Shown: one piece after another, positions 6,055-7,573 of the stretch
Layout of the letters: the number at the start of each line of letters is the position of its first letter
How positions within the stretch are numbered: position 1 is the first letter of the stretch
Assembly: GCA_003233535.1 (NCBI GenBank)
Contig: QIMA01000071.1
Location: forward strand, 1 to 7,573
DNA length: 7,573 nucleotides
Direction: 5' to 3'
From: Rhodanobacteraceae bacterium
GTDB taxonomy: Bacteria; Pseudomonadota; Gammaproteobacteria; Xanthomonadales; SZUA-5
Translations under genes and position numbers: made by a program
Notes under the pieces: generated by a model
The model's database searches: none
Told to the model about the DNA's origin: nothing
What the model saw: only the letters and a program-made list of their open reading frames with translations

Positions 6055-7413
6055 ATGAGTCGTGAAGAGGTTCCTTCGTTAGAAGAATTTGTTGATGGTG
6101 TAGAGAAACGCAATCCGGGTCAGCCTGAATTTATTCAGTCGGTTAAGGAGGTCGCGCATAGCGTCCTGGACTTCATCAAAGAGAATCCCAAGTATCACGA
6201 GCACCAGATTCTTGAGCGCATGGCTGAGCCTGATCGAGTGCTCTCATTCCGGGTTTGTTGGATCGACGACGAAGGCCATGTGCGAGTCAATCGCGGCTAC
6301 CGCATTCAAAACAACAATGCGATTGGTCCCTACAAGGGCGGTATCCGCTTTCACCCGTCGGTGAATCAGAGCATTTTGAAGTTCCTGGCCTTTGAACAGA
6401 CGTTAAAGAACGCGCTGACCGGGTTGCCCATGGGCGGCGGCAAGGGCGGCTCTAACTTCAATCCCAAAGGCAAATCAAACGCGGAAGTCATGCGCTTTTG
6501 TCAAAGCTTCATGACCGAGCTCTATCGTCATATAGGCGAAGACACCGATGTGCCGGCCGGTGATATCGGTGTCGGTGGCCGTGAGATCGGCTACATGTTT
6601 GGCCAGTACAAGCGGATTACCAATCGCTACGTTGGCGTCCTGACAGGTAAGGGCATGGAGTACGGCGGTAGCCCGATCCGCACCGAGGCCACCGGTTACG
6701 GTGCGGTGTATTTCATGCAGGACATGCTCACCCACGTTGGAAAGACGCCAGAAGGGCGCATTGCGCTGGTGTCTGGATCCGGTAACGTGGCTCAACACGC
6801 GGTTGAGAAGCTGCTCCAGCTGGGTGCCAAGCCGGTGACCATGAGTGATTCGTCCGGGTTTATTTATGACAAGGCCGGTATCACTCAGGAGAAGCTGGAC
6901 TTTGTCAAAGACCTGAAGAACAACCGGCGCGGCCGGATCGAGGAATACGCCACCAAGTTTGGTGCTGAATTTCACGGTAATTCAGCGCGCCCATGGTCGG
7001 TGCCGGGCGAGTTGGCGGTTCCGTGTGCAACGCAGAACGAAATCAACGCCGATGACGCGCGGACGATGTTGGGCAATGGTGTAATCGCAGTTTCTGAGGG
7101 CGCCAATATGCCTACCGAACTGGACGCGGTGCATCTGTTCCAAGAGGCGCGGATCATGTTTGCTCCGGGCAAGGCGGCCAACGCAGGCGGTGTAGGCGTT
7201 TCCGGGCTAGAGATGAGCCAGAACTCGGCGCGCATCACCTGGAAGGAGGAGGAACTGCAGAAACTGCTGCGCGATATCATGCAGAGCATCCACGATCGCT
7301 GCGTAAAGTACGGTTCCAGCGGCAGCGACAAATACGTCGACTACGTCAAGGGCGCCAACATAGGCGGCTTCGTCAAAGTGGCTGACGCAATGATTGCGCA
7401 GGGCGTGGTCTAG
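6055..7413 (+). CDS. gdhA: NADP-type glutamate dehydrogenase
   Basis: This cytoplasmic enzyme interconverts 2-oxoglutarate plus ammonia and L-glutamate, using NADPH in the biosynthetic direction. The product has 452 residues, normal for the short hexameric family (E. coli GdhA has 447). The N-terminal substrate domain carries GPYKGGIRF (K94), K118, the signature LPMGGGKGG with catalytic K130, and PAGDIGVG with D170. These correspond to K89, K113, K125 and D165 of the Clostridium symbiosum enzyme. The Rossmann domain shows SGSGNVAQ at 240-247. The following MSDSSG (263-268) resembles NADP-using bacterial enzymes rather than the GPDG type of NAD enzymes, so NADP use is likely but inferred. GVSGLEMSQN at 381-390 completes the glutamate site. 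No truncation or missing key residue is seen. The gene appears monocistronic: it has its own leader of about 360 bases, a strong Shine-Dalgarno sequence and an intrinsic terminator. Confidence 0.98.
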   Translation: MSREEVPSLEEFVDGVEKRNPGQPEFIQSVKEVAHSVLDFIKENPKYHEHQILERMAEPDRVLSFRVCWIDDEGHVRVNRGYRIQNNNAIGPYKGGIRFHPSVNQSILKFLAFEQTLKNALTGLPMGGGKGGSNFNPKGKSNAEVMRFCQSFMTELYRHIGEDTDVPAGDIGVGGREIGYMFGQYKRITNRYVGVLTGKGMEYGGSPIRTEATGYGAVYFMQDMLTHVGKTPEGRIALVSGSGNVAQHAVEKLLQLGAKPVTMSDSSGFIYDKAGITQEKLDFVKDLKNNRRGRIEEYATKFGAEFHGNSARPWSVPGELAVPCATQNEINADDARTMLGNGVIAVSEGANMPTELDAVHLFQEARIMFAPGKAANAGGVGVSGLEMSQNSARITWKEEELQKLLRDIMQSIHDRCVKYGSSGSDKYVDYVKGANIGGFVKVADAMIAQGVV

Positions 7414-7452
7414 CAGGCTAACGCGGTCAAACATTGCTGAATTGACAATAGG

Positions 7453-7484
7453 GGCCTCGCCGGTGACGGCGGGGCCTTTCTCTT
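7453..7484 (+). terminator. Intrinsic terminator of gdhA
   Basis: A 10-bp stem pairs 7453-7462 with 7467-7476, including one T-G wobble, closed by a GTGA loop (GNRA class). It is followed by TTTCTCTT at 7477-7484. It begins 39 bases after the gdhA stop, and the next recognisable sequence is the right repeat copy three bases on. Confidence 0.88.
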
Positions 7485-7486
7485 AA

Positions 7487-7573
7487 CCCGGATGTTTCAT
7501 GAACTCGCGCGATGCTCGCGCAGGACATTGGTAGGCCAGTGGTTTTTCCGCAGGAGCGGTGTAGTGGTTCATA
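7487..7573 (-). repeat. Dispersed palindromic intergenic repeat, right copy (cut by window end)
   Basis: Read on the minus strand, this is a second copy of the repeat at the left end: 21 of 21 bases for 7553-7573 and 55 of 61 for 7487-7547, with a 17-base shorter centre. The inner hairpin is kept: GCGCGA at 7507-7512 pairs with TCGCGC at 7516-7521, and the only change within this hairpin is one base in the loop. The window ends in the middle of the central hairpin, so the element surely continues beyond it. The two copies point towards each other with the CCCGG ends innermost. Its function is unknown. Confidence 0.85.

Noticed and set aside
1..7573. Composite transposon or genomic island bounded by the inverted repeats
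   Set aside because: There is no transposase, integrase or target-site duplication, and the cargo includes a housekeeping gdhA; the window ends mid-repeat, which fits an assembly break better.

Overview
The window looks like chromosomal DNA from a Gammaproteobacterium. The reasons are the Gram-negative export signals, the hexameric glutamate dehydrogenase close in sequence to the enterobacterial enzyme, the DUF1329 envelope protein and the LytS/LytTR-type two-component pair. The genus cannot be fixed. No tRNA, rRNA, CRISPR array, transposase or phage gene is visible. Both ends lie in copies of one dispersed palindromic repeat, in opposite orientation. The right end stops inside the repeat's central hairpin, which is how an assembly contig typically ends.

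Layout, left to right. (1) 1-155: a palindromic repeat, then about 120 bp of promoter region. (2) 275-1706: a tight two-gene operon, with a small exported protein whose mature part reads like an Sm-like fold, and a three-helix membrane protein carrying a diverged DUF2167-like domain. (3) 3732-1716, minus strand: a membrane histidine kinase and a LytTR response regulator, convergent with the first operon. (4) 3733-3993: a divergent intergenic region with an exact 8-bp direct repeat that could be a regulator site. (5) 3994-5328: an exported DUF1329 protein. (6) 5447-5695: a very small exported helical protein. (7) 5696-6054: a gene-free stretch with hairpins and a weak promoter-like site. (8) 6055-7413: gdhA, NADP-type glutamate dehydrogenase, with a strong ribosome binding site and a clear intrinsic terminator, followed immediately by the second repeat copy.

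On function, gdhA is the only gene with a firm biochemical role, ammonia assimilation. Four of the other genes encode exported or membrane proteins of poorly known families, and the two-component system between them is a natural candidate regulator of envelope functions. The DUF1329 gene is transcribed divergently from the kinase and shares its upstream region, so it is the best local candidate target. This link is inference from position only.

The parts most worth a second look are the exported Sm-like protein with its DUF2167-like partner, the CxxC pair in the predicted periplasmic loop of the kinase, and the two-sided palindromic repeat.
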